The notes beneath the pieces were generated by a model. The model was given only the letters and a program-made list of their open reading frames with translations, did no database searches and was not told the DNA's origin. Shown here in pieces: positions 1 through 7,396 of a stretch of 18,780 nucleotides of DNA. Numbering within the stretch: position 1 is the first letter of the stretch; each line of letters opens with the position of its first letter. The translations under genes and the position numbers were made by a program. Source of the DNA: JACMOY01 sp038322575 (GTDB lineage: Bacteria > Actinomycetota > Actinomycetes > Actinomycetales > Angustibacteraceae); NCBI GenBank assembly GCA_038322575.1, contig JBBQGB010000062.1, positions 1 through 18,780 on the forward strand, written 5' to 3'.

Positions 1-82
1 GGGCCGCGCGCACGTCGTACGGCGGGGCGAGCGGGTCAGGGCCGCCACGCCACTGCCCGTAGCGGAACCGGTTGCCGGCCAC
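1..82 (-). CDS. VWA-domain protein, N-terminal fragment (runs off the window)
   Basis: Reading leftward from a GTG at 82, the first 27 codons give a peptide beginning VAGNRFRYGQWRGG and ending PDPLAPPYDVRAA, with no stop before the window edge. The N-terminus with 'RYGxW...DPLAPPYDVR' resembles actinobacterial von Willebrand factor A proteins of the M. tuberculosis Rv0959 type. These are encoded directly after a MoxR/Mg-chelatase-like ATPase, as here: the ATPase stop codon is only 3 nt upstream, which implies translational coupling. A GAGG stretch just before the GTG may serve as ribosome binding site. By family knowledge the VWA protein is a metal-binding (MIDAS) partner of the ATPase in an AAA+/VWA chaperone-like pair. 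The VWA domain itself lies outside the window, so the call rests on the N-terminal motif plus context. Confidence 0.7.
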   Translation of the reverse strand, partial: MAGNRFRYGQWRGGPDPLAPPYDVRAA

Positions 83-85
83 GCC

Positions 86-1501
86 TCAGCCCCGGCCGCC
101 GTAGACGGTACGGCCCGACTCGGTGACGTCCTTGCCGAGCCGGCGGGTCAGGTGCAGCCCCTCCAGCACGAACTCGACGCCTGCGGCGGCCTGCTCCGGG
201 GTGGGCGCGTCGCCCAGCCCCAACCGGTCGAGCGCCTTGGCCAGCCCCGGCACCGTGCCGACCTGGCGCAGCAGCTCGGCCGAGGAGACCAGCTCACCGG
301 TCTCGACGGTGGCGTCCTCGGCCACCAGCGTGGTGAAGCCGGCCAGGTCCAGCCCGGCGAGACGGGCCCGGAAGGTCTCCGCGGTGGCGGTCCGCAGCAG
401 GTGGGCGAGGACCTCGATCTCCCGCCCCTCCTCGCCGCTCTCGAACTCGACCTTGCCGCGCAGGGTGCCGACCACCTGCTCGGCGTCACCGACCCGGGCC
501 ACGGCGTCGTCCTCACCGCGCAGTGCGGCCCGGCGCAGGGCCGCCGCGGCCACCGACTCGGCTGCGGCGACGGCGAACCGGGCCGAGACCCCCGAGCGCG
601 AGTCGACGGCCGGCGACTCCCGCACGCCGCGGGTGAACCGGGCGACGACCTCGAGCACGTGCTCAGGGACCTCCGCCACCAGTGCGGCCTCCTGGCGCAG
701 CAGGTCGAGCTCGTCACCGAGGTCGAGCGGGTAGTGGGTGCGCACCTCGGCGCCGAACCGGTCCTTCAGGGGGGTGATGATCCGGCCGCGGTTGGTGTAG
801 TCCTCGGGGTTGGCGCTGGCCACGAGCAGCAGGTCCAGAGGCAGGCGCAGCCGGTAGCCGCGCACCTGGATGTCGCGCTCCTCCAGCACGTTCAGCAGCG
901 CCACCTGGATCCGCTCGGCGAGGTCCGGCAGCTCGTTGACCGCGAAGACGCCGCGGTTGGTGCGCGGCACCAGCCCGAAGTGGATCGTCTCGGGGTCGCC
1001 CAGGGTGCGGCCCTGCGCGACCCGCACCGGGTCGACGTCGCCGACCAGGTCGCCGACGCTGGTGTCGGGGGTGGCCAGCTTCTCGCCGTACCGCAGCGAG
1101 CGGTGCAGCCAGCCGACCGGCAGGTCGTCGCCGAGCTCGCCCGCCCGACGTAGCGACGCCGGGGTCAGCGGCTCGTAGGGGTGCTCGTTGAGCTCGGAGC
1201 CCTCGATGACCGGCGTCCACTCGTCCAGCAGCCCCACCAGGCTGCGGATCAGCCGGGTCTTGCCCTGGCCGCGCTCGCCCAGCAGCACCATGTCGTGGCC
1301 GGCCAGCAGCGCCCGCTCGACCTCGGGCAGCACGGTGTCGTCGAAGCCCACGATCCCCTCGAACCGCGGCAGCCCCGCCCGCATGCGCTGCAGCAGGTTG
1401 TGCCGCAGCTCGGCCTTGACGGTGCGCTGCTCGTGTCCGCTGGCGCGCAGCGCGCCGAGGGTGCGGGGCAGGGCGTCGGGCTCAGGGGGTGCGATGGTCA
1501 C
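86..1501 (-). CDS. MoxR-like AAA+ ATPase (magnesium chelatase ChlI/Rv0958-like)
   Basis: 471-residue AAA+ ATPase. Visible motifs are Walker A GERGQGKT (residues 75-82), a Walker B-like strand GVFAVNEL (184-191) with Asn where Asp is usual, sensor-1 ASAN (228-231), and an arginine-finger region PLKDRFG (244-250). An alpha-helical C-terminal half follows. Length and arrangement match the actinobacterial 'magnesium chelatase'/sigma-54-interacting-like family (M. tuberculosis Rv0958). That family is paired with a VWA protein and is thought to remodel or insert metal into partner proteins; it is not proven to act in chlorophyll or cobalamin synthesis. The frame stays open upstream to about 1708, but GTG at 1501 is preferred: the family similarity begins there, and TACGGT lies exactly 6 nt upstream, a leaderless-type arrangement. 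The VWA partner follows after 3 nt. The substrate is unknown. Confidence 0.9.
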   Translation of the reverse strand: MTIAPPEPDALPRTLGALRASGHEQRTVKAELRHNLLQRMRAGLPRFEGIVGFDDTVLPEVERALLAGHDMVLLGERGQGKTRLIRSLVGLLDEWTPVIEGSELNEHPYEPLTPASLRRAGELGDDLPVGWLHRSLRYGEKLATPDTSVGDLVGDVDPVRVAQGRTLGDPETIHFGLVPRTNRGVFAVNELPDLAERIQVALLNVLEERDIQVRGYRLRLPLDLLLVASANPEDYTNRGRIITPLKDRFGAEVRTHYPLDLGDELDLLRQEAALVAEVPEHVLEVVARFTRGVRESPAVDSRSGVSARFAVAAAESVAAAALRRAALRGEDDAVARVGDAEQVVGTLRGKVEFESGEEGREIEVLAHLLRTATAETFRARLAGLDLAGFTTLVAEDATVETGELVSSAELLRQVGTVPGLAKALDRLGLGDAPTPEQAAAGVEFVLEGLHLTRRLGKDVTESGRTVYGGRG

Positions 1502-1507
1502 CGTCCA

Positions 1508-1513
1508 ACCGTA
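1508..1513 (-). promoter_or_regulatory. -10 box TACGGT, leaderless-type promoter of the MoxR-like ATPase
   Basis: TACGGT (minus strand) followed by 6 nt (TGGACG) and then the GTG start at 1501. This fits the TANNNT -10 consensus of actinobacterial leaderless transcripts, in which transcription starts at the first base of the start codon. No -35 element or Shine-Dalgarno sequence is visible. Inferred from position only. Confidence 0.5.
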
Positions 1514-1573
1514 CGTCGGCCCGCCCGGGGCGGCGGCTCGGGTGACCCGCTCCCCCACCCGTCTCCCCTGAAG

Positions 1574-1726
1574 AACGAACCTTCGCCACAGGGTGCCTCC
1601 CACAGCGCCCAGAAACGGCACCTTGTGGCGAAGGTGCCGTAAGGGGGGCCTACCCCAGACGGCACTTTGTGCCCCAAGTGCGGATGGCGGAGCACGCGGG
1701 AACGGCACTTAGTGAGCAAAGTGCGG
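1574..1726. repeat. Cluster of four related imperfect palindromes (REP-like)
   Basis: Four 25-26 bp units sit between the prfC 3' end and the ATPase promoter. Unit 1615-1640 has perfect 10-bp arms, ACGGCACCTT and AAGGTGCCGT, around a 6-nt centre. Units 1659-1683 and 1702-1726 share the arms CGGCACTT/AAGTGCGG with one mismatch and are identical to each other at 21 of 25 positions. Unit 1574-1599 is a decayed copy in reverse orientation: CTTCGCCACAGGGTGCC there matches the reverse complement of 1618-1634 with one mismatch. No T-tract follows any hairpin, so they do not look like ordinary intrinsic terminators, although they could end or stabilise the prfC transcript. The arrangement resembles repetitive extragenic palindromes. 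Nothing here codes convincingly. Confidence 0.75.
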
Positions 1727-1747
1727 GAATCCGGGAATCCGGGGGGG

Positions 1748-3364
1748 TCAGTCGGCGGCGGCGACGAGGGGCTCGAGGACGACGTCGGGCAGCTGGCGCT
1801 CGACCGAGCGCACCCGCCAGATGTCGGTGAACAGCGCGAGCAGCGCCCCGTCGCCGCGGGTGAGCACCTCGACGCCGCGCTCACCGCTCAGGGCCACGAC
1901 GTCCTGCGGCTGCACCCGCCGGGCCACCGAGTAGTCCAGCCGGTCCAGGCGCACCGGCGAGCTGAACTCACCGCCCATCCGGTGCTCGACCACCTCGAAC
2001 TGCATCGGCCCGACCGCCGCGAGCACCGGCGCCTGCGAGCTGCGCAGGTCCGAGCGCAGCACCTGGACCACGCCCTCCTGCTCGAGCTGGCTGATGCCGC
2101 GCGCGAACTGCTTGTAGCGGCTGACGTCCTGGGCGCGCACCGACGCGAAGTGCTCGGGGGCGAAGCTCGGGATCGGTGGGAAGGCGACCGCGTCCTCGCT
2201 GTACAGGGTGTCGCCGGCGCGCAGCGACCCGGCGTTGACCAGCCCGATCACGTCGCCCGGGAACGCCTGGTCGAGGGTGGTGCGCTCGCGACCGAACACC
2301 GAGTGCGCGTACTTGGTCGTGAACGGCCGGCCGGTGGCGGCGTGCGTGACGACCATGCCGCGCTCGAACACACCGGAGCAGACCCGGGCGAACGCCAGCC
2401 GGTCGCGGTGCGCGCGATCCATGCCCGCCTGCACCTTGAACACCAGCGCGCTGAACGGGGCCTGGATCGGCCGCGGCACACCGGCTTCGTCCGGGCGGTC
2501 CTCGGGCGAGGGCGCCAGCTCGAGCAGGACGTCGAGCAGCTGCCCGACGCCGAAGTTGAGGAAGGCCGACGCGAACAGCACCGGCGTGGTCCGTCCCGCA
2601 AGGAACGCGGCCTGGTCGTGGTCGGACCCGTCGGACGAGAGCAGCTCGCCGGTGTCGACGGCCTCGGCGAACGCGTCGCCCTCGCGCTCGAGGGCGGCGT
2701 CGGCGTCCAGGTGCTCCTCGCCGGCGATGCCCGCGCCGCCGACGGTGCGGGTGAACGCCACCATGTCGCCGGTACGTCGGTCGAGCACTCCGCGGAAGTC
2801 GCCGGCCTCGCCCACGGGCCACGTCAGCGGGGTGGGCTTGAGGCCGATCCGGGTCGAGATCTCGTCCATCAGGTCGAGGGCGTCGCGGCCCGGCCGGTCC
2901 CACTTGTTGACCACGGTGATCACCGGGATGCCGCGGTGCCGGCAGACCTGGAACAGCTTGAGCGTCTGCGGTTCGAGCCCCTTCGCGGCGTCTAGCAGCA
3001 TGACCGCGGCGTCGACCGCCGACAGCACGCGGTAGGTGTCCTCGCTGAAGTCGGCGTGGCCGGGGGTGTCGAGCAGGTTGACCACGTGGTCGCGGTAGGA
3101 GAACTGCAGCGCGGCCGAGGTGATCGAGATGCCGCGGTCCTGCTCCATGTCCTGCCAGTCCGAGACCGTGCCGCGTCGGCCGGCCTTGCCGTGGACGGCG
3201 CCCGCCTGGCCGATGACGTGGGCGTGCAGGGCGAGCGCCTCGGTCAGCGTCGACTTGCCGGCGTCGGGGTGGCTGATCACGGCGAAGGTGCGCCGACGCG
3301 CGGCCTCGCGGCTCACCTCACCGGTCGACGCGCCCGCCGCGGTCGTCGTGGGTGTCGTGGTCAC
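1748..3364 (-). CDS. prfC: Peptide chain release factor 3 (RF3)
   Basis: 538-residue translational GTPase close to the usual RF3 length (529 in E. coli). It promotes recycling of RF1/RF2 from the ribosome after peptide release. GTPase motifs: G1 SHPDAGKST (31-39), switch I with DRGISIT (76-82), G3 DTPGH (99-103), G4 NKWD (153-156). The HPDAGKST P-loop and the 'SDWQDMEQDRGISIT' segment separate RF3 from EF-G and other elongation factors. The GTG start at 3364 lies 9 nt after the stop of the upstream rlmA-type gene; no good Shine-Dalgarno is visible. TAACCT, 6 nt before the GTG, could give an additional leaderless transcript. RF3 is present in only some actinobacteria. The family call is firm. 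Confidence 0.96.
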   Translation of the reverse strand: MTTTPTTTAAGASTGEVSREAARRRTFAVISHPDAGKSTLTEALALHAHVIGQAGAVHGKAGRRGTVSDWQDMEQDRGISITSAALQFSYRDHVVNLLDTPGHADFSEDTYRVLSAVDAAVMLLDAAKGLEPQTLKLFQVCRHRGIPVITVVNKWDRPGRDALDLMDEISTRIGLKPTPLTWPVGEAGDFRGVLDRRTGDMVAFTRTVGGAGIAGEEHLDADAALEREGDAFAEAVDTGELLSSDGSDHDQAAFLAGRTTPVLFASAFLNFGVGQLLDVLLELAPSPEDRPDEAGVPRPIQAPFSALVFKVQAGMDRAHRDRLAFARVCSGVFERGMVVTHAATGRPFTTKYAHSVFGRERTTLDQAFPGDVIGLVNAGSLRAGDTLYSEDAVAFPPIPSFAPEHFASVRAQDVSRYKQFARGISQLEQEGVVQVLRSDLRSSQAPVLAAVGPMQFEVVEHRMGGEFSSPVRLDRLDYSVARRVQPQDVVALSGERGVEVLTRGDGALLALFTDIWRVRSVERQLPDVVLEPLVAAAD

Positions 3365-3370
3365 CCGCCC

Positions 3371-3376
3371 AGGTTA
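3371..3376 (-). promoter_or_regulatory. Possible leaderless -10 box TAACCT for prfC, made from the upstream stop codon
   Basis: TAACCT lies exactly 6 nt upstream of the prfC GTG, and its first three bases are the TAA stop of the methyltransferase gene. The spacing matches the other leaderless-type promoters in this window. prfC could therefore be transcribed separately from the upstream genes as well as with them. The motif is short, so chance is possible. Confidence 0.35.
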
Positions 3377-4198
3377 CCGGCGGCGGAACGTCGTCACGGT
3401 CACGGCGGCGGTCACCTCGACCACCTCGGGCAGCCCTGCCACTCGCCGCCGCAGGTCGTCGGGGCTGGTGTGGAACGCACTGGGACCCATGGCGGCCAGG
3501 CGCCCGACGTCCGCCGTCGTCAGGTGCATCGACCGGCGCAGGGCCACCTCGTCCACGACGTCGAACGCGGGGTCCAGTGCAGCGTGCAGCCGCTCCCCCT
3601 TGCGGTCGTCGACCCCCAGCAGGCCGAGCACGTAGACCAGCTCAGTCAGGTGCTGCGGCCCCGGGGTGAGGACGACGAGCCGTCCCCCGGGGCGCAGCAC
3701 CCGGGCGATCTCGGCCGCGCCGCGCGGTGCGAACACCACCAGCGCCACCTCGGCGCACCCGTCGACCACCGGCAGCGTCGACCACGCGTCGGCCACGACC
3801 GCTCCCGCCCTGGTGTGGGCGCGGGCGGCCCGACGCGCCGCCGGCACCGAGATGTCGAGCGCCAGACCCACTGACGACGGCCGGGCGTCGAGGGTCGCCG
3901 CGAGGTAGTACGCCGTGCCCGCACCGATCTCGACGACCGGGCCGTCGCCCTCCCCGGCGGCCCCCGCCACCGCGCCGGCGAGCGGCGCGTAGTGACCGGC
4001 GGCCAGGAACTCCTCGCGCGCCCGCACCATCGCGGCCGTGTCGGCGCTGCCGTGCTCGGCTGCGCCGAGGAGGTTCACGTACCCCTGGCGGGCGACGTCG
4101 AAGGTGTGGTTCTCGTTGCAGCGCAACGACCCTGGGGTCGGCTGGAGCGCACCGCCGCAGGTGGGGCAGCGCAGCAGCCGGACGACGTCAGCGAGCAC
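3374..4198 (-). CDS. 23S rRNA (guanine-N1)-methyltransferase, RlmA family
   Basis: 274 residues. The N-terminus carries the RlmA-type zinc site C-x2-C...C-x3-H (Cys11, Cys14, Cys27, His31), which binds the rRNA hairpin. The Rossmann methyltransferase domain follows, with SAM motif I VVEIGAGTA (88-96) and motif IV-like LVVFAPRGAAE around 153-163. The family methylates N1 of G745 (RlmA-I) or G748 (RlmA-II, including TlrB/MyrA tylosin and mycinamicin resistance) in helix 35 of 23S rRNA. Gram-positive members are mostly the G748 type, so a modest effect on macrolide sensitivity is possible but inferred. Start GTG at 4198 is 15 nt after the helD stop, and the TAA stop is 9 nt before prfC, suggesting a helD-rlmA-prfC operon. 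The start codon has no strong ribosome binding site. Confidence 0.9.
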   Translation of the reverse strand: MLADVVRLLRCPTCGGALQPTPGSLRCNENHTFDVARQGYVNLLGAAEHGSADTAAMVRAREEFLAAGHYAPLAGAVAGAAGEGDGPVVEIGAGTAYYLAATLDARPSSVGLALDISVPAARRAARAHTRAGAVVADAWSTLPVVDGCAEVALVVFAPRGAAEIARVLRPGGRLVVLTPGPQHLTELVYVLGLLGVDDRKGERLHAALDPAFDVVDEVALRRSMHLTTADVGRLAAMGPSAFHTSPDDLRRRVAGLPEVVEVTAAVTVTTFRRR

Positions 4199-4213
4199 AC
4201 CGCACCGGTGGGC

Positions 4214-6454
4214 TCACCACTCGACGAGGTCGTCCATACCGGCGGGCAGGTCCTGCCCGTGGACGACGACGAGCCGGCGGGTGGGGCGGGACAGGGCGAC
4301 GTACAGGTCGCTGCGCCCGCGGCTGGACGCGGCGATGATCGTCGCGGGTTCGACCACGACGACGTCGTCGAACTCCAGTCCCTTGACCTCCTCGGGGCCC
4401 AGCACGCTGACCCGCGCCGACAGGGCCCGGCGGTGCCCGTCGCCGACCTGACCGGGCAGCGCGGCGTCCAGGGCGGCGGACAGCCGCGGTACGTCGCGGG
4501 TGGGGGCGACGACGGCGAGGGTGCCCTCGTCGGCGTCGGCGAGCAGCCGGCGCACCACCGACACCACCGCGTCGTCGTCGCCCACGTCCCGGCGGTGCGA
4601 GCGGGGCGGGTCGGTCCCCTCGCGCACCGACACCACGGGGGTGACCGGCAGCCCGGCGGCGGTGGCCATGCCGTCCGCGACGGCCATGACGCGGGCCGGC
4701 GTCCGGTAGCTGACGCTCAGCTCGCGCACCCGCCAGCGACCGGCCGCCACTGGGTCGAGGGCACCGGCCCAGGACGCCGCGCCCGCGACCGAGCCGCGCT
4801 GGGCCAGGTCGCCGACGACGGTCCACGACCGGGCCGGGCAGCGTCGACCGAGCAGTCGCCACATCATCGGCGAGAGCTCCTGCGCCTCGTCGACGACCAG
4901 GTGCCCGAACGCCCAGGTGCGGTCGGCGGCGGCCCGGTCGACCACCGACATCGCGGCGCCGGTCGAGGCGAACTGGTCGGCGAGCATGTCGACCGACACG
5001 CCCGAGGCGCGGTCGCCGGTCATCTCCAGCACGCCGCGGGCGTACTCCAGGGCCGTGGCTCGCTCGGCCTGGCGGTGGTGGGCGGTGACCCGGTCGGCCT
5101 CGCCGTCGTCCCCGACCAGCTCGGCGACCTCGTCGAGCAGGGGGACGTCGGACAGCGTCCACGGCGCACCGCGGTCGCGCTGCAGGGCCGCGCGCTCAGC
5201 GGCGGTCAGCTCCTGACCTGCCGACTCCAGCCGCACCGGGGTGGCGAACAGGTCGGCGAGGAACCGCTGCGGTGACAGGGGCATCCACAGCAGGTTCAGC
5301 GTGACCCGCACGTCCCGGGTGTCACGCAGGTCGGCGTCCAGCTCGGAGCGCAGGTCCTCGCTGAGCGGCTGGCCCATCGAGTCGGCGAGTCGGCCGGCGA
5401 GGTGACGCAGCAGGTCCTTGACGAAGCCCACCCGGGCCTCGTTGTGGGGCGCACCGGTCGAGCGGGCGCGCGCCCGCGCGGCGGCCACGGCCGAGCGCGT
5501 CAGCGTGATCCGGTGCGAGCCGACCTTGAGCTCGAGGTCCTCGTCGGGCAGCCGCTGCCGGTCGCTCACGGCGCGCTGCAGCACCGCCGCCATCCGCGCG
5601 TCGCCCTTGACCGCGGCGACGTCGTCCGCGTCGTCGCCGGTCGCCTCGACCCCCGGGAACAGGGTGCCGGGCGTGGCCATGACCACCCCGGACTCCCCCA
5701 GCGAGGGCAGCACCTGCTCGATGTAGCGCAGGAACAGCGGCCCGGGGCCGACCACGAGGACGCCGCTGCGCTCCAGCCGCTGCCGGTGGGTGAACAGCAG
5801 GTACGCCGCCCGGTGCAGCGCGACGGCGGTCTTGCCGGTGCCCGGCCCGCCCTGGACGACGAGCACCCCGCCGAGCTCGTCGCGGACGATGCGGTCCTGC
5901 TCACCCTGGATGGTGGCGACGATGTCGCCCATCCGGCCGGTGCGCGGGGCGCGCACCGCCGCCATGAGCGCACCCTCGCCGTGCAGCGCCGCCCGCTGCT
6001 CGTCGTCGATGGCGTCCAGGTCCATCACCTCGTCGTCCAGACCGACGACGCTGCGCCCGCGCGTGGTCAGGTGACGGCGCAGCAGCACGCCGGCGGGCGC
6101 GGCGGGCGTGGCCTGGTAGAACGGCGCGGCCACCGGGGCGCGCCAGTCCACCAGCAGCTTCTCCTGGTGCTCGTCCGACAGGCCCACCCGGCCGATGTGG
6201 TGCCGCTCGCCGGTCAGCAGGTCGAGGCGCCCGAAGCACAGCCGGTCCTGGACGTTGCGCAGCTGAGCGAGGCGCTGCTCGAGGGTCTGGGCGAACGCGT
6301 CCCGCTCGGACCGAGCCTGGGGGGTGCCCTGCGACCCCGCCGACCGCACCCGGCCCAGCTGCTGCTCGGTCGATGCGCTCAGCTCGTCGATCCGCTGGTA
6401 GAGACGGTCGAGGTGGGCTTGTTCGGCTGCGATCTGCGGCCGGGCCTCGCTCAC
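4214..6454 (-). CDS. helD: HelD-family RNA polymerase recycling motor (UvrD/Rep-like ATPase)
   Basis: 746 residues from the chosen start. HelD proteins remove stalled or idle RNA polymerase from DNA. Numbered from an in-frame GTG four codons upstream: an N-terminal coiled-coil arm (about 10-70) that in known structures enters the polymerase secondary channel; LLVDWRAPVAAPFY (104-117); a Q-motif region (180-195); Walker A GGPGTGKT (206-213); Walker B VVDEAQ (524-529); VVGDLAQ (550-556); motif V VKGLEFD (694-700); motif VI LYVALSRPTRR (721-731). A long insertion (about 270-470) lies between the helicase halves. The set matches actinobacterial HelD (M. smegmatis type) better than the rifamycin-linked HelR branch. 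GTG 6454 is preferred over GTG 6466, because AAGGAG (6466-6471) overlaps the latter but sits 11 nt before the former. Confidence 0.9.
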   Translation of the reverse strand: MSEARPQIAAEQAHLDRLYQRIDELSASTEQQLGRVRSAGSQGTPQARSERDAFAQTLEQRLAQLRNVQDRLCFGRLDLLTGERHHIGRVGLSDEHQEKLLVDWRAPVAAPFYQATPAAPAGVLLRRHLTTRGRSVVGLDDEVMDLDAIDDEQRAALHGEGALMAAVRAPRTGRMGDIVATIQGEQDRIVRDELGGVLVVQGGPGTGKTAVALHRAAYLLFTHRQRLERSGVLVVGPGPLFLRYIEQVLPSLGESGVVMATPGTLFPGVEATGDDADDVAAVKGDARMAAVLQRAVSDRQRLPDEDLELKVGSHRITLTRSAVAAARARARSTGAPHNEARVGFVKDLLRHLAGRLADSMGQPLSEDLRSELDADLRDTRDVRVTLNLLWMPLSPQRFLADLFATPVRLESAGQELTAAERAALQRDRGAPWTLSDVPLLDEVAELVGDDGEADRVTAHHRQAERATALEYARGVLEMTGDRASGVSVDMLADQFASTGAAMSVVDRAAADRTWAFGHLVVDEAQELSPMMWRLLGRRCPARSWTVVGDLAQRGSVAGAASWAGALDPVAAGRWRVRELSVSYRTPARVMAVADGMATAAGLPVTPVVSVREGTDPPRSHRRDVGDDDAVVSVVRRLLADADEGTLAVVAPTRDVPRLSAALDAALPGQVGDGHRRALSARVSVLGPEEVKGLEFDDVVVVEPATIIAASSRGRSDLYVALSRPTRRLVVVHGQDLPAGMDDLVEW

Positions 6455-6465
6455 GGGAATGACCA

Positions 6466-6471
6466 CTCCTT
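6466..6471 (-). promoter_or_regulatory. Shine-Dalgarno AAGGAG of helD
   Basis: AAGGAG on the minus strand ends 11 nt before the GTG at 6454 and overlaps the alternative GTG at 6466. This favours the downstream start. It is one of the few strong ribosome binding sites in the window. Confidence 0.55.
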
Positions 6472-6508
6472 GCTGGGGTCGGGCTCGCCGGTCCGGCAGC
6501 GGCCATCG

Positions 6509-6514
6509 AGTCTA
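6509..6514 (-). promoter_or_regulatory. -10 box TAGACT, candidate helD promoter
   Basis: TAGACT on the minus strand fits TANNNT and would give a leader of about 48 nt carrying the AAGGAG site. It lies back to back with the plus-strand TAGCGT at 6531-6536, forming a compact divergent promoter region. No clear -35 element is seen. Confidence 0.4.
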
Positions 6515-6530
6515 TGCGGTGCCCGCCCGG

Positions 6531-6536
6531 TAGCGT
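6531..6536 (+). promoter_or_regulatory. -10 box TAGCGT, leaderless-type promoter of the YbaK-like gene
   Basis: TAGCGT followed by 7 nt and the ATG at 6544. There is no Shine-Dalgarno in the short gap. The spacing indicates transcription starting at or next to the A of the start codon. Confidence 0.55.
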
Positions 6537-6543
6537 GCGGCGG

Positions 6544-7116
6544 ATGACGCTGGGCAGCCTCACGACGCGACCCGCGCTGCAGGTGACGCACCTGCTCGCC
6601 GACCCCGTCGCGGCGGCGCTCGCCGCGTGGGCCGGCACCGCACCGACGGACGCCGCACGCGTGCTGGTCGCCGACATCGACCCCGAGCTCGCCGACACCG
6701 CTGCCTTCACAGCGGCGTACGGCGTCGCGCCGAGCGCATCCGCGAACTGCGTCGTGGTGGGTGGTCGCCGCGACGGGGTCGAGCGGATCGCTGCCTGCGT
6801 GGTGCTGGCGACGACGCGCGCCGACGTCAACGGTGTGGTGCGCCGTCTGCTCGACGTGCGCAAGGCCTCGTTCCTGTCCACCGACCGCGCCGTCGAGCTG
6901 ACGGCCATGCAGTACGGGGGGATCACGCCGATCGGGCTGCCGCCGACCTGGCTGGTGCTGGTCGACGCGGCGGTCGCGGCCACGCCGCTGGTCGTCGTCG
7001 GGTCGGGGCTGCGGGGCAGCAAGATCGTGCTGCCGGGTGAGCTGCTGGCCCGGTTGAGCGGCGCGAGGGTCGTCGATGCGCTCGCGATGCCCACGGAGGG
7101 GCTTAACTGGGACTAG
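6544..7116 (+). CDS. YbaK/EbsC-family aminoacyl-tRNA deacylase-like protein
   Basis: 190 residues with the YbaK/ProX editing fold. Features are a conserved lysine in RKASF (Lys107), GGITPIGLP (125-133), GSGLRGSKI (153-161), and alternating beta strands such as NCVVVGG and CVVLATT. Family members hydrolyse mischarged aminoacyl-tRNAs in trans (for example Cys- or Ala-tRNAPro); the exact substrate cannot be read from sequence. ATG 6544 is chosen over an upstream GTG-type extension because a TAGCGT -10 box lies 7 nt before it and the family domain starts soon after. The gene diverges from helD. Length and motifs are intact. Confidence 0.85.
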   Translation: MTLGSLTTRPALQVTHLLADPVAAALAAWAGTAPTDAARVLVADIDPELADTAAFTAAYGVAPSASANCVVVGGRRDGVERIAACVVLATTRADVNGVVRRLLDVRKASFLSTDRAVELTAMQYGGITPIGLPPTWLVLVDAAVAATPLVVVGSGLRGSKIVLPGELLARLSGARVVDALAMPTEGLNWD

Positions 7117-7200
7117 TCACCCGTTCGGCGCAACGAGGTTCACACGGGGCGCAGGGTGACCGAGCACAGATCTACCGCACCACTACCTCGGAGGACCCTC

Positions 7201-7389
7201 ATGACCGTCTCGACCCTCGCCCGGACCCTCGCCGCCGTGGCCGTCACCGCCGTCCTGGCCGTCAGCGCCCACGCCCCGTCCGCCGCCCCCGTCGCCGCCA
7301 AGGCCCCCACCGGGCTGTCGCTGAACGGACTGTCCCTCAACGGGCTCTCGCTGAACGGGCTCTCGCTGAACGGGCTGTCACTGAACTGA
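7201..7389 (+). CDS. Small secreted peptide with five GLSLN repeats
   Basis: 62 residues. ATG 7201 follows a strong GGAGG ribosome binding site (7190-7194). The first ~30 residues look like a Sec signal peptide: short n-region with Arg8, hydrophobic stretch LAAVAVTAVLAVSA, then Ala-rich cleavage options after AHA or VAA. Residues 38-62 are exactly five copies of GLSLN, the last one ending at the stop codon. The five 15-nt DNA units differ from one another only at synonymous positions, so selection on the peptide is likely and the plus-strand reading is real; the opposite strand reads as a less regular peptide. The mature part has no Cys, aromatic or acidic residues, and its Asn-Gly pairs are prone to deamidation. 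Function is not recognised. It lies 55 nt before the GGDEF-EAL gene. Confidence 0.75.
   Translation: MTVSTLARTLAAVAVTAVLAVSAHAPSAAPVAAKAPTGLSLNGLSLNGLSLNGLSLNGLSLN
7312..7386 (+). repeat. Five tandem 15-nt repeats encoding GLSLN
   Basis: Five in-frame 15-nt units, of form GGN CTN TCN CTN AAC. The amino acid sequence of every unit is identical, while third bases vary (GGG/GGA, CTG/CTC, TCG/TCC/TCA). Two adjacent units (7342-7356 and 7357-7371) are identical, consistent with a recent duplication by slippage. Confidence 0.9.
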
Positions 7390-7396
7390 ACCACCC

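Noticed and set aside
1667..2995. 442-residue plus-strand open frame opposite prfC
   Set aside because: Antisense shadow of the RF3 gene; no domain, and it begins inside the palindrome cluster.
7116..7160. GTCACCC...GGGTGAC inverted repeat after the YbaK-like gene as a terminator
   Set aside because: Only 7-bp arms with a 31-nt loop and no T-tract; expected by chance in DNA this GC-rich.
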